The position numbers were made by a program, and so were the translations under genes. The notes beneath the pieces were generated by a model. The model was not told the DNA's origin and ran no database searches. It saw only the letters and a list, made by a program, of their open reading frames with translations. A DNA stretch of 64,000 nt from Cohnella pontilimi (GTDB taxonomy: Bacteria > Bacillota > Bacilli > Paenibacillales > Paenibacillaceae), in contig NZ_SUPK01000001.1 in NCBI RefSeq assembly GCF_005049045.1, forward strand, positions 558,001 through 622,000. The letters run 5' to 3'. Numbering within the stretch: position 1 is the first letter of the stretch; each line of letters opens with the position of its first letter. Below are positions 23,915 through 31,890 of this stretch, one piece after another.

Positions 23915-24733
23915 TCATACCCCCGCGGAAACGCGTCGGTAAAAAAACGTGTCGGCCGGCTCGAGTCCGTACTGCCCCGGGGAGAAAATTTGTTCCGTGC
24001 TGCCGACAAACAACAGCCCGCCCGGTTTGAGCGCCCGAGAAAATTTGTGATACAGTGCCGACTTGGCTTCTTCCGTAAAATAAATCATAACGTTGCGGCA
24101 GACGATCAGGTCGTACTGGGAGCCGAAGGAATCGAGCAGCAAATTTTGCTTCTGGAACTTGACCGCTTTCTTCAGGCGTTCCACCACACGATAATGGTCT
24201 CGCGCTGCTTCGAAGTACCGCTTCAAATAATCGGCCGGAACTTCCCGAACCGAACGTACCGGGTACAATCCTTCCTTGGCTTTGGCAAGTACACCGTCGT
24301 CGATATCCGTCGCCAGTATAGATGAGCGTTCGAGCGCGCCGAACGAATCCAGAATCATCGCCAATGTATAAGGCTCTTCTCCCGTGGAACACGCGGCGCT
24401 CCACACGTTCAAGCGGGGCGACGAGCTCAGCATCGGTTTCAAAAAACGTTCCGACAGCACTTGCCAGCGGTTCGCGTTCCGCCAAAATTCCGAGACGTTA
24501 ATCGTCATCCGGTCGAGAAATTCCTCACGCAGTTTGGCATCGCCCATCAACGCTTTGTAATAAAGCGCGAAAGTGCCGAACCCGTGCTTCATTCGCAAAG
24601 TTGTGAGCCGGCGGCGCATTTGCCCCTCTTTATACTGCGACAAGTCGATCGACAGGCTGCGGTGAATGTCCGCCACGAAACGGGCAAAATCCTCATCTTC
24701 CGTTAAGCCGCCGGCCGGAATCAGTTCCCCCAT
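23915..24733 (-). CDS. cheR: chemotaxis protein methyltransferase CheR
   Basis: A 272-residue SAM-dependent enzyme that methylates glutamates of chemoreceptors. The helical N-domain (DFARFVADIHRSLSIDLSQY) is followed by the catalytic domain with the SAM motif VWSAACSTGEEPYTLAM (about residue 110), LATDIDDGVLAKA (about 139) and FQKQNLL, DLIVCRNVMIYF (about 207-219). Position beside aroC and ndk is the same as in B. subtilis. ATG at 24733. Confidence 0.94.
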   Translation of the reverse strand: MGELIPAGGLTEDEDFARFVADIHRSLSIDLSQYKEGQMRRRLTTLRMKHGFGTFALYYKALMGDAKLREEFLDRMTINVSEFWRNANRWQVLSERFLKPMLSSSPRLNVWSAACSTGEEPYTLAMILDSFGALERSSILATDIDDGVLAKAKEGLYPVRSVREVPADYLKRYFEAARDHYRVVERLKKAVKFQKQNLLLDSFGSQYDLIVCRNVMIYFTEEAKSALYHKFSRALKPGGLLFVGSTEQIFSPGQYGLEPADTFFYRRVSAGV

Positions 24734-24759
24734 GAATCGGACTCCTCTAGTGATAGGAT

Positions 24760-25203
24760 TTAAATCCAGCTATCGATCGACTTCTCGTAGGAAACCAGTT
24801 CCTCCGGCTTGAACCAAATGCCGATTTCGCGTTCGGCGCTTGCCGCGGAATCGGAGCCATGGATGAGGTTGAACCTCGTATGGATCGCGAAGTCGCTGCG
24901 AATGGTGCCGGGCGCCGCTTCCAGCGCGTTCGTCTTGCCGATCATCAGCCGGGCCAGTTCGACGGCGTGATCGCCTTCCCAAACCATGGCGAACACCGGG
25001 CCGGACGTAATAAAGGTCAACAGCGGATCGTAGAAATCTTTGCCCCGGTGCTCAGCGTAATGAAGCTCCGCCGTTTCGAGCGGAACGTTCAGCAGCTTCG
25101 CGCCGACCAGCTTCAAGCCTTTGCGCTCGAAGCGCCCGACGATTTCGCCGATCAGACCTCTCTGCACGCCATCCGGTTTCACCATCAAATAAGTTCGTTC
25201 CAT
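24760..25203 (-). CDS. ndk: nucleoside diphosphate kinase
   Basis: A 147-residue kinase balancing nucleoside triphosphates. [14 protein letters not shown] (about residue 9), [11 protein letters not shown]-like region ([13 protein letters not shown], about 77) and the terminal [16 protein letters not shown] with the phospho-accepting histidine at about 116 are all present. ATG at 25203 follows AAAAGGAGAG; a longer frame from 25239 has no site. It follows hepT by 71 nt. Confidence 0.96.
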   Translation of the reverse strand: MERTYLMVKPDGVQRGLIGEIVGRFERKGLKLVGAKLLNVPLETAELHYAEHRGKDFYDPLLTFITSGPVFAMVWEGDHAVELARLMIGKTNALEAAPGTIRSDFAIHTRFNLIHGSDSAASAEREIGIWFKPEELVSYEKSIDSWI

Positions 25204-25274
25204 AAACGCTCTCCTTTTCGGTTTTATCGGATCGTACAAGCGTTATATTCCTCATTTTACCACACCGTAAAGGC

Positions 25275-26249
25275 TTAATAACTGCGATGCGCCACGAACC
25301 GGGCGATTTCGGCCAAGTTGCGCTTGGCCGGCAAATCCGGCAGCGCCTCGAGCGCCTTCAACGCTTTGACGATGTACCGGTCCGCCAGCTCCTCCGACGC
25401 TTGAACTCCACGGCTCGAACGAACGAGGCGAACCGCAGGCGACGAATCCACAGGTCCTTCGCTAGCGCGGATAGCCGCGATTTCGTCCAATAGGGCGCCC
25501 CGAATCGACTCGTCCTGCAGCGCGAACAACACAGGCAGCGTGATATTGCCCTGCCGAAGATCGCTTCCGGGCGGTTTGCCGATCGCTTTCTCCGTTCCGC
25601 ATATGTCCAGGAGGTCGTCGGTAATTTGAAAAGCCATACCGACATTGTAGCCGAAACGGTACAGCGCATCGCTAATCTTGGCGGGGGCGTTCGTCGCCAA
25701 AGCACCGAGCTGACAGCTGATCGCGATCAGCATCGCCGTTTTGCGTCTTATCCGACGCATGTAAGTGCGGATATTTTGATCCACATTGAAAAAGTCCCGG
25801 ATCTGCTCCATTTCACCGATGCACATTTGTACGATGGCACTCGATAAAATCCGGTGAATTCTCGGATTGTTCAGCTGCGTGATCACCGTGAGGGCTTTCG
25901 CGTGTATGTAATCCCCGGTGTACATCGCGATGCGGTTGTCCCACTTGGACTTCACGGTCAACTGCCCGCGCCGGGTTTCGGCATCGTCGATCACATCGTC
26001 GTGTACCAGCGAGGCCATATGAATCAGCTCAAGCGGAACAGCGACTTTCTTGAGCGTCTCCAGAGAGTACTCGCCGAATTTGCCCGACAAAAGGACAAAT
26101 ACGGGGCGAATCCGCTTGCCTCCCGCCTTCAGCAGGTGCAGCGAAGTTTCGCTGAGGAGAGGCATTTCGGACATAACCGAACGGGCCATTTCGTCTTCGA
26201 TCGCCTGCAAGTCGGATTTCAAGGCGGCGTACAGCTGCATCATTTTCAT
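25275..26249 (-). CDS. hepT: heptaprenyl diphosphate synthase component II
   Basis: The catalytic 324-residue subunit of the two-component synthase that makes the C35 side chain of menaquinone-7. Both aspartate-rich motifs of trans-prenyltransferases are seen: LVHDDVIDDAETRRG (about residue 79-93) and ITDDLLDICG (about 208-217), with KAGGKRIRP near 39. ATG at 26249 overlaps the mqnA stop (ATGA). Component I (hepS) is at the other end of the same gene run. Confidence 0.94.
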   Translation of the reverse strand: MKMMQLYAALKSDLQAIEDEMARSVMSEMPLLSETSLHLLKAGGKRIRPVFVLLSGKFGEYSLETLKKVAVPLELIHMASLVHDDVIDDAETRRGQLTVKSKWDNRIAMYTGDYIHAKALTVITQLNNPRIHRILSSAIVQMCIGEMEQIRDFFNVDQNIRTYMRRIRRKTAMLIAISCQLGALATNAPAKISDALYRFGYNVGMAFQITDDLLDICGTEKAIGKPPGSDLRQGNITLPVLFALQDESIRGALLDEIAAIRASEGPVDSSPAVRLVRSSRGVQASEELADRYIVKALKALEALPDLPAKRNLAEIARFVAHRSY

Positions 26250-27127
26250 TTCCTCACCTGCGGCTCTGCAAAATTGCCGGCAACGGCCACCGGCCATTCG
26301 GTCAGGTTCACTTCATGATCGATGAGGCCGAGTTCGTGCGCGTATTGATAATACAGCTTGAGTCCCGCTTGCTGCTCCGGTCCGAATCCGTGGTACAGAT
26401 TGCGGAAATACCCTTGCCAATATTCGCGGGTTCCTCCGATTTGACTTTGTGCCTTCGAAACGATCGGCTCCAGATCCCGGTAAGCCATGCGTTTGCTCAC
26501 CGTCAAGCCCTCGAAAATGTCCCGGACCGCCTCCGGATTCCGACGCGCCGCTTCCCTTCTGACCGCCCACACGGCGAACGTCATCCAATGCCCGGTCCAC
26601 AGGTTCCATACTTCGCCGAGATCCAGCACGCGGTAGCCGTGGTTTTGCCACGACGCCCGGATGGCATGATCGCCGATCAATAGGGCGGCATCCGCTCCCT
26701 GGAGCATTTTCTCCAGTGACGGTTCGGCGTCTTCGTAGATCGGTTTGCCGCCATAAAATTTTTCCATAATGATTTTGAGCAAATTAACGGAAGTGGCCGA
26801 AGTGGTCGTTAAGGCGATTTTGCCGTTCACGACTTTCTCGAGCGGAGATTTCAAGAACAGCAAAATCGACTGAACGCGGCCGAGCGCGCTCACCGATAAA
26901 TCGGGAAGCAAATAGTAGGACTCCGAAGAATCTCCGTAGGCGAACGACGAAATCGCCGCCAGGTCGATCTCGCCTTCCCGCAGTTTCCGGTTCAGCACAG
27001 CCGGCATCTCCTGAACTTGCTCGGCCGGGTGCTTCAGTGCGGCAGGATCGAAATGGTGAACTACAGGCCACACATTCGTATAATCGATGCGTCCGATTCG
27101 GATCGGCCGCGACAGGCCGTCAGTCAT
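26246..27127 (-). CDS. mqnA: menaquinone biosynthesis protein MqnA (chorismate dehydratase)
   Basis: A 293-residue member of the MqnA/MqnD family (periplasmic-binding-like fold). RIGRIDYTNVWPVVHHFD at the N-terminus is the MqnA signature, followed by AISSFAYGDSSESYYLLPD (about 58-76) and LTTTSATSVNLLK (about 105). MqnA removes water from chorismate to give 3-[(1-carboxyvinyl)oxy]benzoate, the first step of the futalosine menaquinone route. ATG at 27127 follows GGGGAGAAG and overlaps the ubiX end by 8 bp. The alternative, a related binding protein such as MqnD, is less likely from the N-terminus. Confidence 0.88.
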   Translation of the reverse strand: MTDGLSRPIRIGRIDYTNVWPVVHHFDPAALKHPAEQVQEMPAVLNRKLREGEIDLAAISSFAYGDSSESYYLLPDLSVSALGRVQSILLFLKSPLEKVVNGKIALTTTSATSVNLLKIIMEKFYGGKPIYEDAEPSLEKMLQGADAALLIGDHAIRASWQNHGYRVLDLGEVWNLWTGHWMTFAVWAVRREAARRNPEAVRDIFEGLTVSKRMAYRDLEPIVSKAQSQIGGTREYWQGYFRNLYHGFGPEQQAGLKLYYQYAHELGLIDHEVNLTEWPVAVAGNFAEPQVRK

Positions 27128-27755
27128 TGTCTTCTCCCCATCTGTTGAACAAGTTGTTGGACACGCCCATGCTGTCCATGACTTTGCCGACCAGGAAGGC
27201 GACCAGGTCGTCCAGCGTCTGCGGACCGTGGTAAAAGGCCGGCATAGCCGGAATGATCCGTACGCCGAGCCGTGCCAGCTTGAGCATATTTTCCAAATGA
27301 ATCGCGTGAAGCGGCGTCTCCCGCGGAACAAGCAGCAGCGGACGCCCTTCTTTCAGCATGACATCTGCCGCCCGAGTCAGCAAGTTCGTCGAGGAACCTG
27401 CCGCAATCGCGGACAATGTTCCCATCGAGCAAGGGATGACGGTCATTCCTTCACAGCGGAAAGATCCGCTGGCGATCCCCGCTCCGATATCGCCAAGCGG
27501 GTGATAAATCAGCCGGCCGGACACCGCCGCTTCGCCGAAGGCGGCTTGCAGCGCGTCGCTGCGCCGGGCCGCGTCCCATCCGAGCTCTTCTTTCAGCACC
27601 CGCCACCCTGCGTCGGACACCACGAGATGAAGCTCGTACCCGGCTTCCAGCAGCCGGTGGCAAAGCGTGACGCCATATACGGCGCCGCTGGCCCCCGTGA
27701 TGCCGACTACCCAGCGTCTTGGCGCCGCTGTTGTACGTTCCTGAGCCGATGTCAC
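27120..27755 (-). CDS. ubiX: UbiX-family flavin prenyltransferase
   Basis: A 211-residue flavoprotein that prenylates FMN to make the cofactor of UbiD-type decarboxylases. WVVGITGASGAVYGVTL (about residue 14) is the FMN-binding signature; MTVIPCSMGTLSAIAAGSS (about 104) and LLLVPRETPLHAIHLENML (about 143) are also characteristic. Placement between ubiA and mqnA points to a role in decarboxylating a menaquinone precursor. GTG at 27755 overlaps the ubiA stop (GTGA); a TTG one codon upstream is also possible. Confidence 0.92.
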   Translation of the reverse strand: MTSAQERTTAAPRRWVVGITGASGAVYGVTLCHRLLEAGYELHLVVSDAGWRVLKEELGWDAARRSDALQAAFGEAAVSGRLIYHPLGDIGAGIASGSFRCEGMTVIPCSMGTLSAIAAGSSTNLLTRAADVMLKEGRPLLLVPRETPLHAIHLENMLKLARLGVRIIPAMPAFYHGPQTLDDLVAFLVGKVMDSMGVSNNLFNRWGEDND

Positions 27756-28627
27756 CAAGTTCTCACCACCACCAGGTCGATGAACGTGAACGCGAACACG
27801 ACTGCGCTGAGAATTCCGTTCATGGTGAAGAATGCGGCGTTCAGCTTGCTCAAGTCGTTCGGCTTCACCAGCCGGTGCTCATAAAGCATGAGCGCCCCTG
27901 CCACCACGATGCCGGCGCAGTACCACCAACTCAAATCGGTAAGCAAGAGCAGCAGTGAGAAGCCCACTGCGGTCAAAGCATGAAACATGCGGGCGATGCC
28001 GAGCCCACGGGAGATGCCGAAACGGGCAGGGATGGAAAACAACCCTTCTTTGCGGTCGAATTCCACGTCCTGGCAGGCGTAAATGACGTCAAAGCCTGCG
28101 GTCCACAAGGCGACCGTCAAATAAAGAATAATAGACGGCCACGTCACCTGACCGGTCACGGCAACCCAGCCGCCGAGCGGTGCCAGTCCGATCGTCAAGC
28201 CGAGCACCACATGGCAAAGCCAAGTAAATCTTTTCGTATAAGAATAAAAAACCGTCATAAATACGGCGATCGGCAGCAATTTCACCGACAGGCTGTTTAA
28301 CTGGGACGCCGCCCAAAACAACAAAACGAACGAGATGACGATGAACAGGAGCACTTCGCCCGAACGAAGCAGCCCCGCTGGCAGCGCCCGGATCGCGGTG
28401 CGCGGGTTGCGCGTGTCGATCGCCTTATCGATCAGCCGGTTCAGCCCCATCGCCGCGCTGCGTGCGCCGACCATGGCGAGCAAAATCCAGCCGATCTCGC
28501 TCCATTCCGGCAGTCTGTGCTGTACGCTGACTGCACCTAATATTGCCCCTACGAACGCGAATGGAAGTGCAAAAATCGTATGTTCGAACTTAATCATTTC
28601 TAAAAAAACGCGGATTTTGCGTATCAT
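27752..28627 (-). CDS. ubiA: UbiA-family prenyltransferase (MqnP-like)
   Basis: A 291-residue membrane prenyltransferase with about eight helices. The first aspartate motif is [17 protein letters not shown] (about residue 61-77) and the second [18 protein letters not shown] (about 182-199). In futalosine-type organisms this family attaches the polyprenyl chain to 1,4-dihydroxy-6-naphthoate; context with mqnA and hepS/hepT supports that over 4-hydroxybenzoate. ATG at 28627 overlaps the menG stop. Confidence 0.9.
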   Translation of the reverse strand: MIRKIRVFLEMIKFEHTIFALPFAFVGAILGAVSVQHRLPEWSEIGWILLAMVGARSAAMGLNRLIDKAIDTRNPRTAIRALPAGLLRSGEVLLFIVISFVLLFWAASQLNSLSVKLLPIAVFMTVFYSYTKRFTWLCHVVLGLTIGLAPLGGWVAVTGQVTWPSIILYLTVALWTAGFDVIYACQDVEFDRKEGLFSIPARFGISRGLGIARMFHALTAVGFSLLLLLTDLSWWYCAGIVVAGALMLYEHRLVKPNDLSKLNAAFFTMNGILSAVVFAFTFIDLVVVRTW

Positions 28628-29346
28628 GCCCCGTCATTCCCCTTCGTCCCGATATGCAGAGCGGCAATCCCTCCGGTGAGCGGGTACGCCCGCACGTTGC
28701 GGAGCCCGACCTGGCGGAACCGTTCGGCCAGGTCCTGCAAATCAGGGAAAGCCGCTAGCGATTCCGGAAGCCAGCGATACTGTTCGTACCTCTTCACCAG
28801 CCACTTGCCGAGCAGCGGAAGCAGTTTCTCGAAATAAAAATAATAAAGGCCCTTAAAGGGCTGCCAAGACGGCTTGGAAAGCTCGAGACAGACCACTTTG
28901 CCGCCCGGCTTCACGACACGTTTCATCTCCCGCAGCACCTGCATCAGATCGGGCACGTTCCGAAGCCCGAAGCCGATCGTCACGTAGTCGAACGAATTGT
29001 CGGCGAAGGGCAGTTCCATCGCGTTGCCCTGAACCAGCTTGATTTGTCCGCCGAGTCCGAGTTTATCCACTTTGGCTTGTCCGATGTTCAGCATATTCCG
29101 GCTGAAATCGAGACCGACGGCTTCTCCGCCGCTCGCCTTGGCAAGTGCGATCGTCCAATCGCAGGTGCCGCAGCACAAATCGAGCGATTTCTGCCCGGGC
29201 TGCACCTCCATCTTGCGCATCGTGAACCGGCGCCAGGCCTTGTGCCTGCGGAAGCTGAGAACGTCGTTCATGAAATCGTATTTCGGCGCGATGCTTTCAA
29301 ACACGGCGTGTACATGCTGTTGTTTCGATTCGGCGTCCATTGCCAT
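28624..29346 (-). CDS. menG: demethylmenaquinone methyltransferase
   Basis: A 240-residue UbiE/MenG enzyme performing the last methylation of menaquinone. [20 protein letters not shown] (about residue 12), [16 protein letters not shown] (about 53) and [13 protein letters not shown] (about 118) are signatures. The start is ATG at 29346 or two codons later; GGGGTGA precedes. It begins 5 nt after hepS. The gene name ubiE/menH is also used in older annotation. Confidence 0.95.
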   Translation of the reverse strand: MAMDAESKQQHVHAVFESIAPKYDFMNDVLSFRRHKAWRRFTMRKMEVQPGQKSLDLCCGTCDWTIALAKASGGEAVGLDFSRNMLNIGQAKVDKLGLGGQIKLVQGNAMELPFADNSFDYVTIGFGLRNVPDLMQVLREMKRVVKPGGKVVCLELSKPSWQPFKGLYYFYFEKLLPLLGKWLVKRYEQYRWLPESLAAFPDLQDLAERFRQVGLRNVRAYPLTGGIAALHIGTKGNDGA

Positions 29347-29351
29347 TGCGC

Positions 29352-30230
29352 TCACCCCAACTCCTTCAATGCCGCGGCCGGTCTTGTGCCGCCAGCCGCG
29401 AGAAACGGCTCGATCAACGGCTGCAGCTCGCGCGTCAACTTGTCCGATTGCAGCCGCCCGAGAAGTCCTTGCAGCTGTGCGGCGGATTGGTGAAGGAGCG
29501 CGGCGAGCTTGTCTTTGACCTCGTATTTGTCCAGCAGATGCCGGATCATGCCGATGTCTTCGCGGCGATCCGTCAATTGCCGGCGCTCTTCCTCCGTACC
29601 TTCTTGCCAGATGTGCCAAAAAACCCAGTTTCCGCCGGGTGGACAAGGATTGTCCGCTTTTCTGAGTTCTTGGAGCAGCACCTCGCAGCGGCTGAACCGC
29701 TCGATCAGCTCCGGCCACACCCGTTCATAGAGTCCGTGCATGAAACCTGTAAAAGACAGGAATAAACCGGACTTCAAATCCGTTCCATACTTCACATACT
29801 GCTCCGGGTCCAGTTCGCGTCTTATTGTTTTTAAATAGAGCGTCATTTTGATTCGGTTCAATTCGGATACTGCTTCGCTCAAACGGCGAATCGCGTCAAT
29901 ATGGCCCGCTTGAGATAACAGATGATAGAAACGCCCGCTGAAATAATCTCCGGCGAGCACTTTGAGCTGCTGGGACCGCATCGCCGGCATGCCGCCGCCT
30001 GATTCGGCGGAGCGGTTATCCACCATATCGTGCGTGTCGAGTCCGACCTGAATAAGCGAAGTCACGAGCGACAGCAGTTCTTTGTCGGACGCGGCGGCCG
30101 GCTGCTGCCCCAGCACCGCATACAGCAGACGGATGCGGCCATCGGGGAAATCCGGGAGTTCGGTATGAAGCGCGATCATATCATGGTTCATATATTTATG
30201 GGCCAATTGCTCAACCCGGTATCGTGTCAT
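29352..30230 (-). CDS. hepS: heptaprenyl diphosphate synthase component I
   Basis: The 292-residue regulatory subunit of the C35 synthase. It is helical with no DDxxD motif, as expected; recognisable parts are [17 protein letters not shown] near residue 58 and [19 protein letters not shown] near 84. Function depends on the partner HepT at 25275-26249. ATG at 30230 follows CGGAGG. The equivalent B. subtilis cluster is hepS-menG-hepT; here three genes are inserted between menG and hepT. Confidence 0.87.
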   Translation of the reverse strand: MTRYRVEQLAHKYMNHDMIALHTELPDFPDGRIRLLYAVLGQQPAAASDKELLSLVTSLIQVGLDTHDMVDNRSAESGGGMPAMRSQQLKVLAGDYFSGRFYHLLSQAGHIDAIRRLSEAVSELNRIKMTLYLKTIRRELDPEQYVKYGTDLKSGLFLSFTGFMHGLYERVWPELIERFSRCEVLLQELRKADNPCPPGGNWVFWHIWQEGTEEERRQLTDRREDIGMIRHLLDKYEVKDKLAALLHQSAAQLQGLLGRLQSDKLTRELQPLIEPFLAAGGTRPAAALKELG

Positions 30231-30332
30231 GCTGCAGCCTCCGAGCCTGATGCCGAACACCTGAACGGCGTTATGATTTTACTTATTATAACATAACCCC
30301 GGTAACACCGCATAAGACGCCCCTCATGTTCA

Positions 30333-30866
30333 TCAATTTGATATATTTCGGAGCCATCGCTCGCCTGCTGGCGTGACCGCCAGGCGCAATTTGCCGCCAA
30401 AGGCTTCGTCGTCCACGAAATTCGGAGGCTGTAAGGAACTCAGCTCATCCCGGGTCCATTCATCCCGTCGGCCGTTCCCGTAAAACAGCAGCAGGCGTTG
30501 ATCGCCGTTCTCCCTGTACACCCGGAAGAGGAGCTGCCGGACGTTGCCGGCTTCGAGGAACGTGAACCGGATGAGCGACGTCAAATCCCGCAGCGCTCCT
30601 TGACCGTTTCCCTTATCGGAGCGCAGCGTCAGATCGACGGTCAAAATGGAATGATCCCACTCGACCCTCGTCAATCTTTCCTGCAGCCGCAGTCCGGCCA
30701 TCGCGTCGGCCAAATTGTCGTCCGAGAGCATGTGTCTCGGGACCGACATCGCCGTTTTCGCCCGAAGCTCCTGAGCGGCGTGTTCCCACAGCGGCAAACG
30801 TCCCAGCACGAGAATCGCGATCATGCCGGCCACAATCAAATAAGCGGTCGATTTCCAATAAGGCAT
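30333..30866 (-). CDS. membrane-anchored protein of unknown function
   Basis: A 177-residue protein with one N-terminal hydrophobic segment (YLIVAGMIAILVLGRLPLW, about residues 8-26) and an exported domain. The domain has a beta-rich look (WDHSILTVDLTLRSD, RQLLFRVYRENGDQRLLLFY) that recalls GerMN-like folds, but I cannot support that assignment. ATG at 30866 follows GGAGGAGG. It lies between mtrB, which has its own terminator, and hepS. No family is recognised. Confidence 0.65.
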   Translation of the reverse strand: MPYWKSTAYLIVAGMIAILVLGRLPLWEHAAQELRAKTAMSVPRHMLSDDNLADAMAGLRLQERLTRVEWDHSILTVDLTLRSDKGNGQGALRDLTSLIRFTFLEAGNVRQLLFRVYRENGDQRLLLFYGNGRRDEWTRDELSSLQPPNFVDDEAFGGKLRLAVTPAGERWLRNISN

Positions 30867-30915
30867 GGCGGTGTCCTCCTCCGTCACGGACGGGTTCCTA
30901 CACCATTGTACAAAT

Positions 30916-30937
30916 GAAAAAGGCAGGCTATGCCTGC
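30916..30937 (-). terminator. terminator of mtrB
   Basis: Minus-strand GCAGGC-ATA-GCCTGC followed by CTTTTTC, 18 nt after the mtrB stop. Confidence 0.82.
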
Positions 30938-30954
30938 ACGGTGCGGGATCGAGG

Positions 30955-31176
30955 TTAGTTGTCGGTTTCGACGGTCCCATACTTGGTCATGATGGTCGCC
31001 TTGCCGCGAATTTTGATGGCCGACGTATGCTCGGTGAATTGCGCAATGATCACTTCGCCCCGATCGAGTTTTTCCATATGGTGAAATTTCGTGTCTTGCC
31101 CGCGGGTCAGTCCGATGACTTGAACGCCGCCTTCTTTGGCCTTGATGACCACGTAGTCCGACTGGTTCGCTTCCAT
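30955..31176 (-). CDS. mtrB: trp RNA-binding attenuation protein (TRAP)
   Basis: A 73-residue protein that forms an 11-subunit ring and, when loaded with tryptophan, binds (G/U)AG repeats in RNA. The sequence is very close to B. subtilis Mtr[39 protein letters not shown]. The tryptophan-binding and KKR-type RNA-contact regions (K in DTKF, MEKLD, IKIRG) are kept. ATG at 31176 follows AAAAGGAGG. In B. subtilis folE (mtrA) precedes it; here a tRNA gene does. Its expected target is the leader at 20842-20878. Confidence 0.96.
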   Translation of the reverse strand: MEANQSDYVVIKAKEGGVQVIGLTRGQDTKFHHMEKLDRGEVIIAQFTEHTSAIKIRGKATIMTKYGTVETDN

Positions 31177-31204
31177 TCGCCGCCGGCCTCCTTTTTTTAT
31201 ATAC

Positions 31205-31234
31205 ACTATGAGGGATAATCCGGATCACTGTCAA
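31205..31234 (-). promoter_or_regulatory. probable mtrB promoter
   Basis: TTGACA (31234-31229), 18 nt, CATAGT (31210-31205) on the minus strand; the -35 is consensus, the -10 matches 4 of 6. Confidence 0.5.
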
Positions 31235-31236
31235 AC

Positions 31237-31276
31237 AAAAAAACTGCTCCTCCCCGGGCAGGCCGTGAAGGAGCAG
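31237..31276 (-). terminator. terminator downstream of tRNA-Pro
   Basis: Minus-strand CTGCTCCT...AGGAGCAG (8-bp stem, 17-nt loop) then TTTTTTTG, 16 nt after the tRNA 3' end. Confidence 0.85.
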
Positions 31277-31291
31277 TATTTGCGTAAGTAA

Positions 31292-31368
31292 TGGTCGGAA
31301 CGGAGAGATTTGAACTCTCGACCTCACCCACCCCAAGGGTGCGCGCTACCGAGCTGCGCTACGTCCCG
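31292..31368 (-). tRNA. tRNA-Pro (anticodon GGG)
   Basis: A 77-nt tRNA with encoded 3' ACCA... end. Acceptor CGGGACG pairs with CGTTCCG (one G-T), D-arm GCGC/GCGC, anticodon stem CACCC/GGGTG with loop TTGGGGT giving anticodon GGG, and T-arm GAGAG-TTCAAAT-CTCTC. It reads codon CCC and by wobble CCT. It has its own promoter and terminator and sits between hbs and mtrB. Confidence 0.95.
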
Positions 31369-31386
31369 ACGAAAAGTACGAGATTG

Positions 31387-31416
31387 AGTATAGCACATGC
31401 CCAAATAGCTGCGCAA
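31387..31416 (-). promoter_or_regulatory. promoter of tRNA-Pro
   Basis: TTGCGC (31416-31411), 18 nt, TATACT (31392-31387), placing the start just before the tRNA 5' end at 31368. Confidence 0.65.
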
Positions 31417-31456
31417 CCTTATTTCAGGCTGTCGCTTGGCGTTCGACATAACCTTA

Positions 31457-31729
31457 TTATTTAATGCCCTCTTTCAACGCTTTTCCCGGTTTGAACGCGG
31501 GAATTTTCCCGGCCGGGATCTCGATTTCGTCACCGGTTTGCGGGTTGCGTCCTTTACGGGCGGAACGCTCGCGAACCTCAAAGTTTCCGAAGCCGACGAG
31601 TTGTACTTTGTCTCCGTTTTGGAGCGCCTCTGAAATAACGTCGAATACCGCGTCAACCGCTTGCGTAGCATCCTTTTTGGACAAGTCCGTCATTTCCGCG
31701 ACTTTCGCAATCAGATCGGTTTTGTTCAT
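31457..31729 (-). CDS. hbs: DNA-binding protein HU
   Basis: A 90-residue nucleoid protein of the HU/IHF family. [20 protein letters not shown] begins it, [20 protein letters not shown] is the family signature and the beta-arm, and [14 protein letters not shown] ends it. ATG at 31729 follows GGAGGTGAAGGC. Position next to spoIVA is the same as in Bacillus. Confidence 0.97.
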   Translation of the reverse strand: MNKTDLIAKVAEMTDLSKKDATQAVDAVFDVISEALQNGDKVQLVGFGNFEVRERSARKGRNPQTGDEIEIPAGKIPAFKPGKALKEGIK

Positions 31730-31851
31730 GCCTTCACCTCCCACAACGGAATCTGGCTTGTTATCTGTTTATCCGTTTCATCAGAAATTATACACGGGAA
31801 AAATCCGAAGTTTCAAGCGTGGCGCGAGATTCACGTCTTTTTTCCTCCAAA

Positions 31852-31885
31852 TATAAAAACACCCTTTCGTGAAAAAGGGTGTTTT
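31852..31885 (-). terminator. terminator of spoIVA
   Basis: Minus-strand AAAACACCCTTT-TTCACG-AAAGGGTGTTTTT, 5 nt after the spoIVA stop; a long stem ending in T-run and ATATTT. Confidence 0.9.
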
Positions 31886-31890
31886 CCGGT

